DNA from: VXMO01 sp965205915
GTDB taxonomy: Bacteria; Chloroflexota; Dehalococcoidia; UBA6926
Assembly: GCA_965205915.1 (NCBI GenBank)
Contig: OZ242191.1
Span: 1,240,001 to 1,304,000 of the forward strand
DNA: 64,000 nucleotides
Direction: 5' to 3'
In this document: piece by piece, positions 50,527 to 59,514 of the stretch
How the letters are laid out: each line of letters starts with the position of its first letter
How positions within the stretch are numbered: position 1 is the stretch's first letter
Notes under the pieces: model-generated
Database searches by the model: none
What the model saw: only the letters and a program-made list of their open reading frames with translations
What the model was told of the DNA's origin: nothing
Position numbers and translations under genes: made by a program

Positions 50527-50970
50527 CTACTGCTTGAGTTCCTTTTCCAGGTTCTTGATGAAGTCTTTCATCTGGGAGTTGGCCTTGGAGCGGATGAACG
50601 GCTGTCCCATCGTGCCCAGCTTGCCCATGAACTGGATGTCCGTCGCGACGGTGAGCGTGGAGCTGTTCGCGTCCCCTTCGGCAACGGCCGCGTCAACGAT
50701 GACACGCAGCCCGCCACCGGCCAGCGCCTTGGCGTTGCCCTCGATCCGCCATGTAAAGTCCTCGGCATTCTGCGTCGTGGTCAGTTCGCCATCCAGGGTG
50801 ATCTTCATCGGGCCGACGCGCGTCTGCATCTTCCCGGAGAACGTGTTGGGGCCTGTCTCCACAACGTCACTCACACCCGGAATCAGCGCCGCGGCACGCG
50901 GCACGTCTTCCAGCAGGCTCCAGATTCGCTCTCGCGATGCGGATACCTTTGATTCCTGTTCGATCTTCAT
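50527..50970 (-). CDS. CoxG-like SRPBCC protein
   Basis: A 147-residue SRPBCC (START-like) protein of the CO dehydrogenase subunit G type: SKVSASRERIWSLLEDVPRAAALIPGVSDVVETGPNTFSG and the later TVATDIQFMGKLGTMGQPFI. CoxG proteins recruit molybdenum hydroxylases to the membrane or help maturation. It follows the FAD and iron-sulfur subunits on the same strand, in the order coxS-coxM-coxG. Confidence 0.85.
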   Translation of the reverse strand: MKIEQESKVSASRERIWSLLEDVPRAAALIPGVSDVVETGPNTFSGKMQTRVGPMKITLDGELTTTQNAEDFTWRIEGNAKALAGGGLRVIVDAAVAEGDANSSTLTVATDIQFMGKLGTMGQPFIRSKANSQMKDFIKNLEKELKQ

Positions 50971-51009
50971 TCCGTAGGATTCCCTTTCGCCGGTGTTGGC
51001 CGGCTTCTA

Positions 51010-51867
51010 CTAAAGCCCAAGGACGCGAGTCAGCGCGCGGCGTGTGAACACAACCGCCATATCCGTCTTGTACTCCGCAGAGCCGCGGAAATCGGGCGTC
51101 GGGGCGCAGAGATCGCGCACCGTCTCAGCCGCCTCACGCACCAGGTCAGCCGTCGGGGCCTTGCCCATCAGCACGCCTGCAACGCTCTCCGCATACACCG
51201 CGGTTGAATTGACCGCGCCAAGGCCGACGCGAACGTCAGTCACGACGCCGCCGTCAACGACGCCAAGCGCGGAGACGGCAACGGTCGGGTAGTCGTCCGC
51301 CGTGCGTGGCAGGAACTTGATGTACGCGGTCTTTGCATTGGCCGGAGCGCCGGGGACGGTGATGCCCGTCACGATCTCGCCCTCTTCAACGCCTGTCGTG
51401 TAGTAGTCGACGAACCAGCCGTCGCGAACCTTGACGGTACGCTCGCCGTTCGCCGAGGCGACGTGGACACTCGCATCGAGCACCAGAAGCGTGGGAGGCG
51501 GGTCTTGCGCCGGATCGCCATGCGCGACGCCGCCACCGACGGTGGCCGAGTTTCGCACACGAACCGTCGCCACCTCGCCATACGTCTCATTCAAAAGCGG
51601 GTTGTTCTCATGGACGACGCTTGAAGTAGCCATCTCCTGCTGCGTCGTGCGGCCGCCAATCTGCAGGCCCTCACCCGTCGAGCGGATGTAGTTGAGGCCA
51701 CCGACGTTCTGCAGGCTGACGAGGTGGTCAACGTAGATAAGGTCTTGCTTCATCATGTTGATGAGGCCGGTGCCGCCGGAGAGGACGCGTGCCTCCTCAC
51801 CGTACTCGCCGAGAAGGCTGTGGGCCTCCGCGAGCGTTGAGGGCGTGTGGAATTGGAAGTCTCTCAT
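51010..51867 (-). CDS. FAD-binding subunit of a xanthine dehydrogenase family enzyme
   Basis: A 285-residue CoxM-like subunit. It shows the FAD-binding ARVLSGGTGLINMMKQDL motif and TVGGGVAHGDPAQDPPPTLL, then the C-terminal CO_deh_flav_C-type domain (RALTRVLGL end). It accepts electrons from the 2Fe-2S subunit encoded 11 bases upstream. No large subunit is adjacent; the nearest is at 18225. Confidence 0.9.
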   Translation of the reverse strand: MRDFQFHTPSTLAEAHSLLGEYGEEARVLSGGTGLINMMKQDLIYVDHLVSLQNVGGLNYIRSTGEGLQIGGRTTQQEMATSSVVHENNPLLNETYGEVATVRVRNSATVGGGVAHGDPAQDPPPTLLVLDASVHVASANGERTVKVRDGWFVDYYTTGVEEGEIVTGITVPGAPANAKTAYIKFLPRTADDYPTVAVSALGVVDGGVVTDVRVGLGAVNSTAVYAESVAGVLMGKAPTADLVREAAETVRDLCAPTPDFRGSAEYKTDMAVVFTRRALTRVLGL

Positions 51868-51878
51868 TTCACGCTCCC

Positions 51879-52373
51879 CTAGTTGCCCAGCCGGATTACT
51901 TCGCCGGCCTTCTGGATTGATTCAATGATCTTGTAGTAACCCGTGCAGCGGCACAGGTTGCCCATCATCCAGTCCTTTATCTCGTCCTCGGTGGGATCGG
52001 GATTTTGCTCGAGCAGCGCGCGGGAGGCCATGATCTGGCCCGGCGTGCAGATGCCGCACTGGAAACCGCCAAAGTTCATGAAGGCTTCTTGCAGCGGGTG
52101 CAACTTTTCGCCGTCCGCCACGCCCTCGATTGTCGTGATGTCCGAGCCGTTCGCCTGAACAGCCAGCAGAATGCATGAGGAAACGATGGCGCCGTTCATC
52201 TCGACGGTGCAGATGCCGCACACGCCGACGCTGCATGCTTCCTTGGTCCCCGTGAGGCCGAGATCATATCGAATGAAATCGACGAGTGTTCGTCGCGGCG
52301 GAACCTCCGCCGAATACTCCGTGCCGTTGATCGTGACGGCTACGGGCACGCGAGCTACTGTCTCTGTTGTCAT
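51879..52373 (-). CDS. 2Fe-2S subunit of a xanthine dehydrogenase family enzyme
   Basis: A 164-residue CoxS-like protein with two clusters. The plant-type 2Fe-2S cysteines are in CSVGVCGICTVEMNGAIVSSC and the helical-domain cysteines in QCGICTPGQI and NLCRCTGYYKI. It links the molybdenum site to FAD. First gene of the coxS-coxM-coxG-like operon; the molybdopterin subunit is missing from this operon. Confidence 0.92.
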   Translation of the reverse strand: MTTETVARVPVAVTINGTEYSAEVPPRRTLVDFIRYDLGLTGTKEACSVGVCGICTVEMNGAIVSSCILLAVQANGSDITTIEGVADGEKLHPLQEAFMNFGGFQCGICTPGQIMASRALLEQNPDPTEDEIKDWMMGNLCRCTGYYKIIESIQKAGEVIRLGN

Positions 52374-52564
52374 AGACTCCTACCCCTTCTGCGCGAATAG
52401 TCCATTTTGGGCGCAACAAACGCAGCGCTCATCGCACTGGCTGCGGATACAACCCCACCGGACGGCCTTGTTCAGACCACCACCCATCGGGTTCGCTCAC
52501 CCCAGACAGCGAACTGACGCTGCAATTTGATTATAGCAGGACGAGAGGGGCAGGCGGGTGCCAT

Positions 52565-53956
52565 TTACTCCGGAACTGTGATGACCAATTCGAGAACGTC
52601 CCAAGTTGCCCATGAATTCGCATTGCGTTCGACTGTCGCGCTATCGGAGATTGACGTATGGTACTGGCCATAGTGCACATGGTATTGCCCCGGGGGCAGC
52701 GATGTGGTCATGCTAATAATTTCCAATGTTGTGCCCACGACAAAGCGCGTACGCGTGGCGAACAATTCTTTGTCCGGCCCATCGAGCCAATAGTGACTGC
52801 ATCTTGGCTGAGCATATGGCGGGCGTTCCAACCTGAGTGGGAATCCGAAAGGATTTTCAGGATCGAGTGTAACGGAGTACTTCGGGAAAGGGATGGGATC
52901 TGTGTAGCCGCCGAGAGTCAGTCTCCGGTAGGTTCCGAGAATCTGCTCCCTCACCTGCTGCCTGATTGACAGTGCGACATAGACGCATGAGGAATACTTG
53001 CTTCCTGGAATGGACTCGAAGCTGAATATGAGGGTGGTCAGGTCAGTCAACGAAATCTGAGCGTCGGCTCCGTCCGCAAATCCATGAATATAGGTGTCGA
53101 GCCCGGATTCCCTGAGCCACGTTTCCCCCATAATTGGTTCCCCTCCATAACCTCTTCCCCTATCCGAGGCTGTGAAGGAGTAGACTCCATCCGCACCTGG
53201 TCTAGCGACAAGAAGTATCGCATCACTGGCTCTGTGTGCCTTTACGAGGTTGCGACTATGCCAGCTGGACTCTAGCTGTCGCGCCTCTCCCTCAGTTCGA
53301 TACCCTAGCCAGTCAGGAAATGCCTCGTATGTGGGGCCACTGTTTAGGCGCACGACGATCTGCTCCGGCCCGCTGCCCTTCAGGTACTCCAGTGCCTCGA
53401 ACGTATATTTCAGGTCCACAAAAAATCCCAACGATTCTCTTTCTTCTATTGCGGAGTCCAAATGCACGAAGCGGACCCGAGCGATAACATCAGAGCCCAA
53501 AATCGACGTAGCAAGTTTCGGGCAATCGTCTACCCAGGCTGGAAATCCTACATGCACTACACCTGTCGCAAGAGACTCTGTGCCCTCACGCAGGGGCTGG
53601 GATGCGGGCGAGGAGGTCGTAACCACATTCGGGTCTGAAGGGCTGCACATCGGTGGCGCAGGCTCATCTGAACTGAGTACATTTTCTTGCAAGCGAGGGT
53701 CGGAAGAAGTCTCAGATGTTGGCGTACCAGTTGCGTTCGCCTGGCTCGGCAGCGCGGTTGGCGCTGCGTCGGCCCGTATCGGCGTGGCGGTTGCCGTAGC
53801 CGGAGCCTCTTGGGTTGACTCAGCAGTCGGAACAGGAGTCTCAGTAGGACGCGACTCCACCGTGTCTACAGGCACGGGAGTCGCCTCGCCACACGCAAAG
53901 CTCAGCGCAAACAGCACCGCAACAGCTGTCAGAACTACCGGCATAGGCCGCGCCAT
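52565..53956 (-). CDS. large lipoprotein with Thr/Pro-rich linker, unknown function
   Basis: A 463-residue exported lipoprotein. A signal peptide (VVLTAVAVLFALSFAC) ends in a lipobox Cys about 22 residues in. About 90 residues of Thr/Pro/Ser/Ala-rich linker follow (TPVPTAESTQEAPATATATP), similar in style to other lipoproteins in the window. The body contains DVIARVRFVHLDS and KYTFEALEYLKGSGPEQIVVRL, a pattern that looks beta-rich. ATG 53956 has AGGAG five bases upstream; ATG 53995 is an alternative. No enzyme motif is recognised. Confidence 0.75.
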   Translation of the reverse strand: MARPMPVVLTAVAVLFALSFACGEATPVPVDTVESRPTETPVPTAESTQEAPATATATPIRADAAPTALPSQANATGTPTSETSSDPRLQENVLSSDEPAPPMCSPSDPNVVTTSSPASQPLREGTESLATGVVHVGFPAWVDDCPKLATSILGSDVIARVRFVHLDSAIEERESLGFFVDLKYTFEALEYLKGSGPEQIVVRLNSGPTYEAFPDWLGYRTEGEARQLESSWHSRNLVKAHRASDAILLVARPGADGVYSFTASDRGRGYGGEPIMGETWLRESGLDTYIHGFADGADAQISLTDLTTLIFSFESIPGSKYSSCVYVALSIRQQVREQILGTYRRLTLGGYTDPIPFPKYSVTLDPENPFGFPLRLERPPYAQPRCSHYWLDGPDKELFATRTRFVVGTTLEIISMTTSLPPGQYHVHYGQYHTSISDSATVERNANSWATWDVLELVITVPE

Positions 53957-54152
53957 CATTGCTCCTGACAACCACTCGCCAATTGGATTACGCATAGATT
54001 TGCACGGTCAGTATTCACACAGTGTCGTGAGAGGTCAAGCTGCCGTTGATACCGAGACAGCTACCTCGCTCACTCTCCCTAATGCAGCAAGCTGACGCTG
54101 CAAATCATTTATAGCAGGGCGGAGGCCAGGATTCGCAGTTGAACCCAGTCCA

Positions 54153-55388
54153 TTAGCCCTCGCGACGCCGGCGTTGGACGACACCCAGGTATGCAAGCGC
54201 CATCACGCCCAGGACGCCGCCACCGCCTATGCCTATGCCTATCCCTATGATTAGCGTACCGACCGACAGCAAACTTTCGGAGGCTGAACTCTCACCAAAG
54301 ATGTCAGTGAAGCCGCTCACGCGCGCCGACCTGTCGCACGCGAAGACCCCCTTCATGTCGCTCAGGTCGCGTATGTTGGACACGTCCTTGAGTTGACTGT
54401 CGTAGTCGAAGATGGGGTCGACCGTCATCTCCTCAGGTGAGATGACGGTATTCAGGCGCGTCACGTAAGCGTATCGGCTGGACAGGTCTTGCAACAGCGG
54501 ATGCGCCACGACCAGCTCCCTAGTCGGCGCGGCATACTCGGTGATGAAGGCCTGTCCCCCGTATTCATCGGCCTTTTGGCTCATCAGCTGCCGATAGTTG
54601 TTGCTTCCGCCACGCCCAAAGAAGATCAGCTCCTCGTTGGGAATCTCCATCTTCGCATAGTTGACGGGAACAGCCTGCCTATCGGCATAGATCCACGTTA
54701 TGACCGCCATATTCGGGTTGGCCGCAACGGCCGTTAGCCGCAGTGGAATCATGGGACTGCTGGATGGATAGGTCACCTTGACGGGTTCAACATCCTGCAC
54801 CCCCTGGCCGGGTCGCAACTTCATGGCCAGGAACACGAATCCCTCCTCTACGTACAGGTCTATCAGCGGCTCCATCGCCTCAGTAACGCGATAGTTGTTC
54901 TCTCTCAGCCATATCACCAGCGCATCGGGGTCTTCCGAGCCCACCACGTCGAAGCCATATGGTCCCACCTCTCCGCTGGCAAAGACCTCTACCGCGTCGA
55001 AGTCAACCACCATCATCGCCTCGGATGTGGCATTAGTGACACACTCGGGCATTGGAGGCGGAATGAACACCGGGTCAGTGGCTGCCTCAAGCTCTAAGAA
55101 TGCCGCCATCGCGTCCTCCGGCACCTCGATGGCCTCGGCGTCGATGGCCTCCGGCAAGGGTAGAATCCAGGAGAAGTCCGGGGCTGAGCCCGTGTACTCT
55201 ATCTGCACGTAGGCAGACACCGTGCCGTCCCTATTTTGGGTGAAGATGATGCGCTCCGCGTTCTGGTCGACGGGGGTATTTACGCAGAAGAATCCGCCGC
55301 ACGCCAACGCTGATTCAGCCGCAGCAAGGCCCACGAGGGCAACGATGACACCTGCCAACAAACCGGAGGCCCAGAGTCTGTTCAGCAT
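54153..55388 (-). CDS. DUF2330 domain-containing exported protein
   Basis: A 411-residue protein. A signal peptide (GLLAGVIVALVGLAAAESALA) precedes the DUF2330 signature CGGFFCVNTPVDQNAERIIF and the DFSWILPLPEA block. A C-terminal TM helix (LLSVGTLIIGIGIGIGGGGVLGVMALAYLG) with a basic tail (QRRRREG) anchors it. Function unknown. It stands 157 bases from the large lipoprotein on the same strand. Confidence 0.9.
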   Translation of the reverse strand: MLNRLWASGLLAGVIVALVGLAAAESALACGGFFCVNTPVDQNAERIIFTQNRDGTVSAYVQIEYTGSAPDFSWILPLPEAIDAEAIEVPEDAMAAFLELEAATDPVFIPPPMPECVTNATSEAMMVVDFDAVEVFASGEVGPYGFDVVGSEDPDALVIWLRENNYRVTEAMEPLIDLYVEEGFVFLAMKLRPGQGVQDVEPVKVTYPSSSPMIPLRLTAVAANPNMAVITWIYADRQAVPVNYAKMEIPNEELIFFGRGGSNNYRQLMSQKADEYGGQAFITEYAAPTRELVVAHPLLQDLSSRYAYVTRLNTVISPEEMTVDPIFDYDSQLKDVSNIRDLSDMKGVFACDRSARVSGFTDIFGESSASESLLSVGTLIIGIGIGIGGGGVLGVMALAYLGVVQRRRREG

Positions 55389-55732
55389 TTACGTCTCCCC
55401 TTCAATCCTGGTCCCTTGCTGTGAATCCTTATCCACTAGCCATCCTCATTTCTAAGGGGAAATCGTCGCTGCCGCAGGAAGGCCCGCCTGCACTACTGCG
55501 TCATGCGCCTTCCGCATCCCTTTAAGAATACGATTACCAGACGGAAAACGTTCCCTGGGCAACGGACGAAACAGAATTGACTACCATCGCAGGTTCTGCC
55601 TCAGAAGACCGCCAACTGTCGTATATCCGTGGAAACAGCGCGCCCCAAGGTCCCTAAATCATCGGCCCTGGTCATCGGGGATGAACAGTCCTCGTATGAC
55701 CCTGTCCAATCTGTCAGCAAGGCCTATCGGCT
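55389..55732. other. intergenic region without recognised gene
   Basis: 344 bases between two minus-strand genes. A short open frame at 55629-55811 overlaps the phosphatase gene and lacks a ribosome-binding site. No terminator with a T-run, tRNA or repeat is evident. The DUF2330 promoter should lie in its left part. Confidence 0.5.
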
Positions 55733-56446
55733 CTACCTAAACGAGAGTTCGGCTGCTATTCCAAAGTGGTCTGAGAGCCTTTTGCCGTCGTGGACATTAC
55801 TGATTGGGTAAAGGGAATCGACCGCCATGTCCTCACTGATGACGATGTGATCGATGCTCTTACGCCCTTCAAAGGCCACGTCCGCCGTGATGATTCTCAT
55901 ACCGGACGGGAATGCGTTCATCAGTGGCTCCCGAAGATCGCGCCGTGCGCGGCTGCCCGCCCCGATAACCTGATTGAAGTCGCCCAGCACTATGAGGCGT
56001 CTCGTGTGCGCGGCGCGCAGAAGCTCAGTTAGCCCGCCCAGGTACTCCTCATGATCCTGCCATCGCAGCTTGCGCTCCGATCCACGGTTGGCCTGTGTCC
56101 GTGACCCGAACCATGGAATACAGATGCCCATGACCGTCACATCGCCAAGAGAAGTCTGTGTGACTCCCGAGACAAACCGCCCCGGTGTCAGCGAATCCAG
56201 CCCCAGATCATCGACGCGCTCCCACGGCGCCCTCGACCACAGCATGACCTTGCGTCGATTCTCATTGACGCCATACCCATAGTCGGCCTGAGCGGTGATG
56301 GTGTGGCCACGCCCCGCGAGCAACTCCTTATGCGCCTCAGTGAGGCAGATAATTTCGGAATCATGCGAGTCAATACGGCTGAGAATCTCGGCCGTTCGCG
56401 GCGACTTGGGCCCCGCCCACTCCACATTCCAGTTGACGAGTTTCAT
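55733..56446 (-). CDS. endonuclease/exonuclease/phosphatase family protein
   Basis: A 237-residue EEP-fold hydrolase. LVNWNVEWAG, EIICLTEAHKEL, the LIVLGDFNQVIG metal site and the terminal SIDHIVISED and SDHFGIAAEL are the typical motifs. Substrate (DNA, phospholipid or nucleotide) cannot be told. The frame is open upstream, but ATG 56446 begins the conserved domain; no signal peptide is present, so it acts in the cytoplasm. Confidence 0.87.
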   Translation of the reverse strand: MKLVNWNVEWAGPKSPRTAEILSRIDSHDSEIICLTEAHKELLAGRGHTITAQADYGYGVNENRRKVMLWSRAPWERVDDLGLDSLTPGRFVSGVTQTSLGDVTVMGICIPWFGSRTQANRGSERKLRWQDHEEYLGGLTELLRAAHTRRLIVLGDFNQVIGAGSRARRDLREPLMNAFPSGMRIITADVAFEGRKSIDHIVISEDMAVDSLYPISNVHDGKRLSDHFGIAAELSFR

Positions 56447-56764
56447 GGGCACGTCCTCGATTCGCTGCCTGTATGCCAGCTCTGCAACTGCCGAAGCAAT
56501 CAAATACAAGAGCCGCCGCCTTGCGCGGCAAGTATTCACGAGACGGCGTGAGGGGGCAAACCGATCTGCGGGAAACAACGGCGCGTCTCACCGGTGAATC
56601 CACTCGCGCGCCGCAATATGTTACAACTCAGGACAGCACCTGTCTGACGCCGGTGCTCGCCGGGGGACCCAGGGCCGCGCCAGCGCCCCTTAGACGAACA
56701 ATAGCCTTCCAAGTCTCTCGAAATCTGAAGAGTACCTGCATAGACAGTCACGAATATCGGGGTA
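56447..56764. other. intergenic region between divergent genes
   Basis: 318 bases separating the endonuclease-type gene (minus) and the CYTH gene (plus). Frames here lack recognisable proteins. No strong promoter, hairpin or repeat is obvious by eye. Confidence 0.5.
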
Positions 56765-57253
56765 TTGCGGCTGAGTGTGCATCTGAACCGAGAAATAAAG
56801 GCGTACTGCCCAGACTTTGCGCCGGTGCGTCACGTTCTTCGAGATCATGGGGCAACCTTTGTCGAGGCTAAGGAACAGGTTGACTACTATTACCACTTGC
56901 CAGCCCTTGCAGAGGATAAGGGCACACGGCGACTCAAACTCCGTGTTGAAGGTGAGAAGAGGGAACTGATCTATTACCGAGATCCCCAAGAGGCAGACAC
57001 CCGGGTCAGCCAGTTTCAGCTTTGGCCAATACACGATCCTCTGGTCATAGAAGTGCTAGATGTCGCCTTGGGCAATCGAGTCATAGTGCGAAAGCAGCGT
57101 GAGCTGTGGCACAAGAACAACATCAGGTTCAACCTCGATACAGTAGAGGACGTGGGCCAGATAATAGAGACCCCAGTGGCCGGCAACGAAACTAAATCCG
57201 CAGTTCCAACCGTGGCTGAAGCAGACGTTCGGGCACCTCGTTCTCGCGCATGA
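56765..57253 (+). CDS. CYTH-domain protein (CyaB/ThTPase-like), C-terminus apparently replaced
   Basis: A 162-residue protein. NREIKAYCPDFAPVRHVLRDHGATFVEAKEQVDYYYHL and TRRLKLRVEGEKRELIYY show the CYTH triphosphate tunnel fold, with the E-x-K motif (EIK) in the first strand. IRFNLDTVEDVGQII is reached as expected. The normal closing strands are then replaced by a non-family tail (SAVPTVAEADVRAPRSRA) that lies inside the end of the convergent sulfatase-like gene. It therefore looks truncated. Starts TTG 56765 or GTG 56777. Confidence 0.72.
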   Translation: MRLSVHLNREIKAYCPDFAPVRHVLRDHGATFVEAKEQVDYYYHLPALAEDKGTRRLKLRVEGEKRELIYYRDPQEADTRVSQFQLWPIHDPLVIEVLDVALGNRVIVRKQRELWHKNNIRFNLDTVEDVGQIIETPVAGNETKSAVPTVAEADVRAPRSRA

Positions 57254-58589
57254 ACTCGACCAGAAGCCGATGTATCTCCCGCGCTTCGTCCATGTGCTCC
57301 CCTATCACGTTGTCGAGCTGTTGGGGATCGGATGCCAGATTGTATAGCTGAGACATTCCTGGGTCAGGGCTGTATAGCAGGCTCCAATGTCCCGCAGTGA
57401 CGGTCGTGACCGGAGGATCCTTGAGGTCGCGGAGGAAGTTGTCTACTGATTGGACCGCGTCGCCCGGATTGGCGAATGGGATGCTGCTGATCACATAGTT
57501 GCGTCCTGATTGCGTGGGGTCGCCCAAGGCAGGCGCAAGTGAGCGGCCCTGAACGAAGTCCGGGATGGCCAGACCTAGCAGATCGAGCACCGTGGGCATC
57601 ACATCAATTGCGGAACTCAAGCCGCTGTACGCACCGGGAGATACTCCAGGGGCACGGATTAGAAGAGGCAAATGAACGAGTTCCTCAAATAGCGGAGAGT
57701 AGCTCCACTGCGAACCCGGTTCGTCATATGGACGAAGCGTTCCGTCCGGGTACTTGTCAGAGCTCATTTTGCCGAAGAGACCTCCATGCTCTCCGAAGTA
57801 GAATCCATGGTCTGTTGTGAAAATGACAACTGTCTTGTCCGCAATTCCCATGTTCTCAACAGATTTCAGAAGATAGCCCAGCCAGGTGTCGACCATGGTG
57901 ATCTCGCCGCAATAGGTGGCGTGCCCCTTGCGAAGCCTCTCCTCTTCGTATCCCGGCACATCATGCCAGTTCCCGTACACGGGGAGCACCAGTTCGCCGT
58001 CGTAATCCGGCCAATAGAGTTCTGTGTAATAGGGAGGGGCGTCCCAGGGTTCGTGGGGGTCCCATGTGTCCACATACAGAAAGAAATCCTCCTTGTAGTG
58101 GTTCTCCAGCCACTGTATGGCAGTCCTAAATGTCTTCGGCGCATTCCTGTCCGATTCAAAGCGCCACCTATCCCTGATGTCCAATGCTTCATTGTGATAG
58201 CCAGGCTCTGGAATCAACGACCACAGGGTGTCTTGTCCGGTGTTCATGAAGAATGACTGAAAGCCCCGGTCGTAGTTCATTCCATTCCTAAGGTAGTAGG
58301 GCGTGTCCACAGAAGCCGCCGTGTGAAGGCCATTTTTTGCCAGTATCTCCGCCAGCGTGGTTACCTCCGCTGGCAGAGGCTGCCATCCCATAAAGGACAT
58401 TGTCCAGCGTCCCGTCTGGTGGTCTGCCCTGGAGGGCATGGTCGGGAATCCGGCGGAGTAGTGTCGGTCGAACCGAACCGCCTCTTCCGCCAGCCCATCC
58501 AGGGAGGGTGTTCTGATCGTCGGGTTGCCGTAAGCGCCTACGTGATCCCTGCGAAAAGTATCTGCAACAATCCAGATGACATTCATCAT
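57192..58589 (-). CDS. sulfatase-like hydrolase (alkaline phosphatase superfamily)
   Basis: A 465-residue cytoplasmic sulfatase-family protein. MNVIWIVADTFRRDHVGAYGNPTIRTPSLDGLA and VVIFTTDHGFYFGEHGG are the family metal sites. The nucleophile region reads TMPSR instead of C/S-x-P-S-R, so no formylglycine can form; it may be a phosphatase, phosphonate hydrolase or phosphodiesterase using Thr. No signal peptide is present. ATG 58589 has AGGAG five bases upstream. Its 3' end overlaps the CYTH gene by 62 bases. Confidence 0.88.
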   Translation of the reverse strand: MMNVIWIVADTFRRDHVGAYGNPTIRTPSLDGLAEEAVRFDRHYSAGFPTMPSRADHQTGRWTMSFMGWQPLPAEVTTLAEILAKNGLHTAASVDTPYYLRNGMNYDRGFQSFFMNTGQDTLWSLIPEPGYHNEALDIRDRWRFESDRNAPKTFRTAIQWLENHYKEDFFLYVDTWDPHEPWDAPPYYTELYWPDYDGELVLPVYGNWHDVPGYEEERLRKGHATYCGEITMVDTWLGYLLKSVENMGIADKTVVIFTTDHGFYFGEHGGLFGKMSSDKYPDGTLRPYDEPGSQWSYSPLFEELVHLPLLIRAPGVSPGAYSGLSSAIDVMPTVLDLLGLAIPDFVQGRSLAPALGDPTQSGRNYVISSIPFANPGDAVQSVDNFLRDLKDPPVTTVTAGHWSLLYSPDPGMSQLYNLASDPQQLDNVIGEHMDEAREIHRLLVEFMRENEVPERLLQPRLELRI

Positions 58590-58725
58590 GCACACTCCTG
58601 CGAACAAAGGGGGGAAGATGAATTTAACACAAGACTGGGCAGCTAGGAAAGTTCTTCACAGGTCAGTCAGGGCAAGGACGGCAGAGAGTCGGGTATCCAG
58701 GTCAGAAGCGCGCCACAAAGAAAAG

Positions 58726-58746
58726 CCCACGCCGGCCCGGCGTGGG
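58726..58746 (-). terminator. rho-independent terminator downstream of tRNA-Ile
   Basis: Stem CCCACGCC/GGCGTGGG around GGCCC. On the minus strand it is followed by CTTTTCTTT, which suits the tRNA-Ile transcript. The plus side has only GTTTC, so it acts mainly leftward. Confidence 0.75.
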
Positions 58747-58884
58747 TTTCTACGGAGTTCCATCCGCTACCGGACTGACCGGACGTTTGTCTTGCGGCAA
58801 GTTACACTGCCAGGTCAGGCGAGAGGCTGATTACATCGCCAAATTGAAGGCAATGTCGAAGGCTCTCGATTTCGACCAGTTTGG

Positions 58885-58958
58885 TGGGGCATCCTGGACT
58901 CGAACCAGGGACCTCAGTCTTATCAGGACTGCGCTCTAACCACCTGAGCTAATGCCCC
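58885..58958 (-). tRNA. tRNA-Ile(GAT)
   Basis: A 74-base cloverleaf. The acceptor GGGGCAT pairs with ATGCCCC; the anticodon arm AGTCCTGATAAGACT reads GAT, and the T arm contains GGTTCGAGTCC. Discriminator A and an encoded CCA follow (58884-58882). No rRNA genes are near, so it is a stand-alone tRNA. The terminator at 58726 ends its transcript. Confidence 0.95.
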
Positions 58959-59064
58959 ATCTTGACCCGCCGTGCGGGATCAGCCCCTCAGACGAGCCGT
59001 CTCGCGGGCGCGTACAACCCATTGTATCCCGCGATGGGCTGGCCGTCATGCGGGACGTTCCGGT

Positions 59065-59514
59065 TCAACCGAGGTGGATGATCTCCACGTCTCCCCACTG
59101 CCTTTGCAAGTATTCTGCGACGAGACGGCGGTGGCATTGATCCGGGGTTTCCTCGCTGCACAGCAGGCAGGCGTCTGTCATCAGCTCTTTGATGGGTAGC
59201 TTCTCCACGCCACGCTCTGCCATGAGGGTCAGAAAGCGCCGCTCGTACTCGTCCCAGTTCACCTGCCCGTCTCGATACGCTTTCAGCATCTCCTGCGTCG
59301 GCGCGAGTTCAGGCATGTGCTCATAGTCCATGCGGCAAATGTGCCGAAGAAAGTAGGCCAGGTCATCCCGTTTGGCGAACCCGGCGAGCTGGGAAACGTT
59401 GTTGAGCCTGATATCGATGAGACGTTTCGCGCCGGAGCCTAGCAGCAAGTCGAAGAAAGACTCGGCCGATTTCTTGGTGAAGCCAATCGTGTAGACGCGC
59501 ACGGGCCGACTCAA
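59065..59514 (-). CDS. DUF488 family protein (short)
   Basis: A 149-residue DUF488 protein. VYTIGFTKKSAESFFDLL and RLIDIRLNN at the start, and LLCSEETPDQCHRRLVAEYL near the end hold the conserved cysteines and the CHR motif. The family is uncharacterised. It follows the second DUF488 gene with a four-base overlap and closes the mazG-dual OB-DUF488-DUF488 operon. Confidence 0.88.
   Translation of the reverse strand: MSRPVRVYTIGFTKKSAESFFDLLLGSGAKRLIDIRLNNVSQLAGFAKRDDLAYFLRHICRMDYEHMPELAPTQEMLKAYRDGQVNWDEYERRFLTLMAERGVEKLPIKELMTDACLLCSEETPDQCHRRLVAEYLQRQWGDVEIIHLG

Noticed and set aside
53250..54095. 281-codon plus-strand frame opposite the large lipoprotein
   Set aside because: Antisense to a gene with a clear signal peptide; composition reflects the complement of its Thr/Pro-rich linker.
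55629..55811. 60-codon plus-strand frame
   Set aside because: No ribosome-binding site, runs into the EEP gene antisense and shows no recognisable protein.
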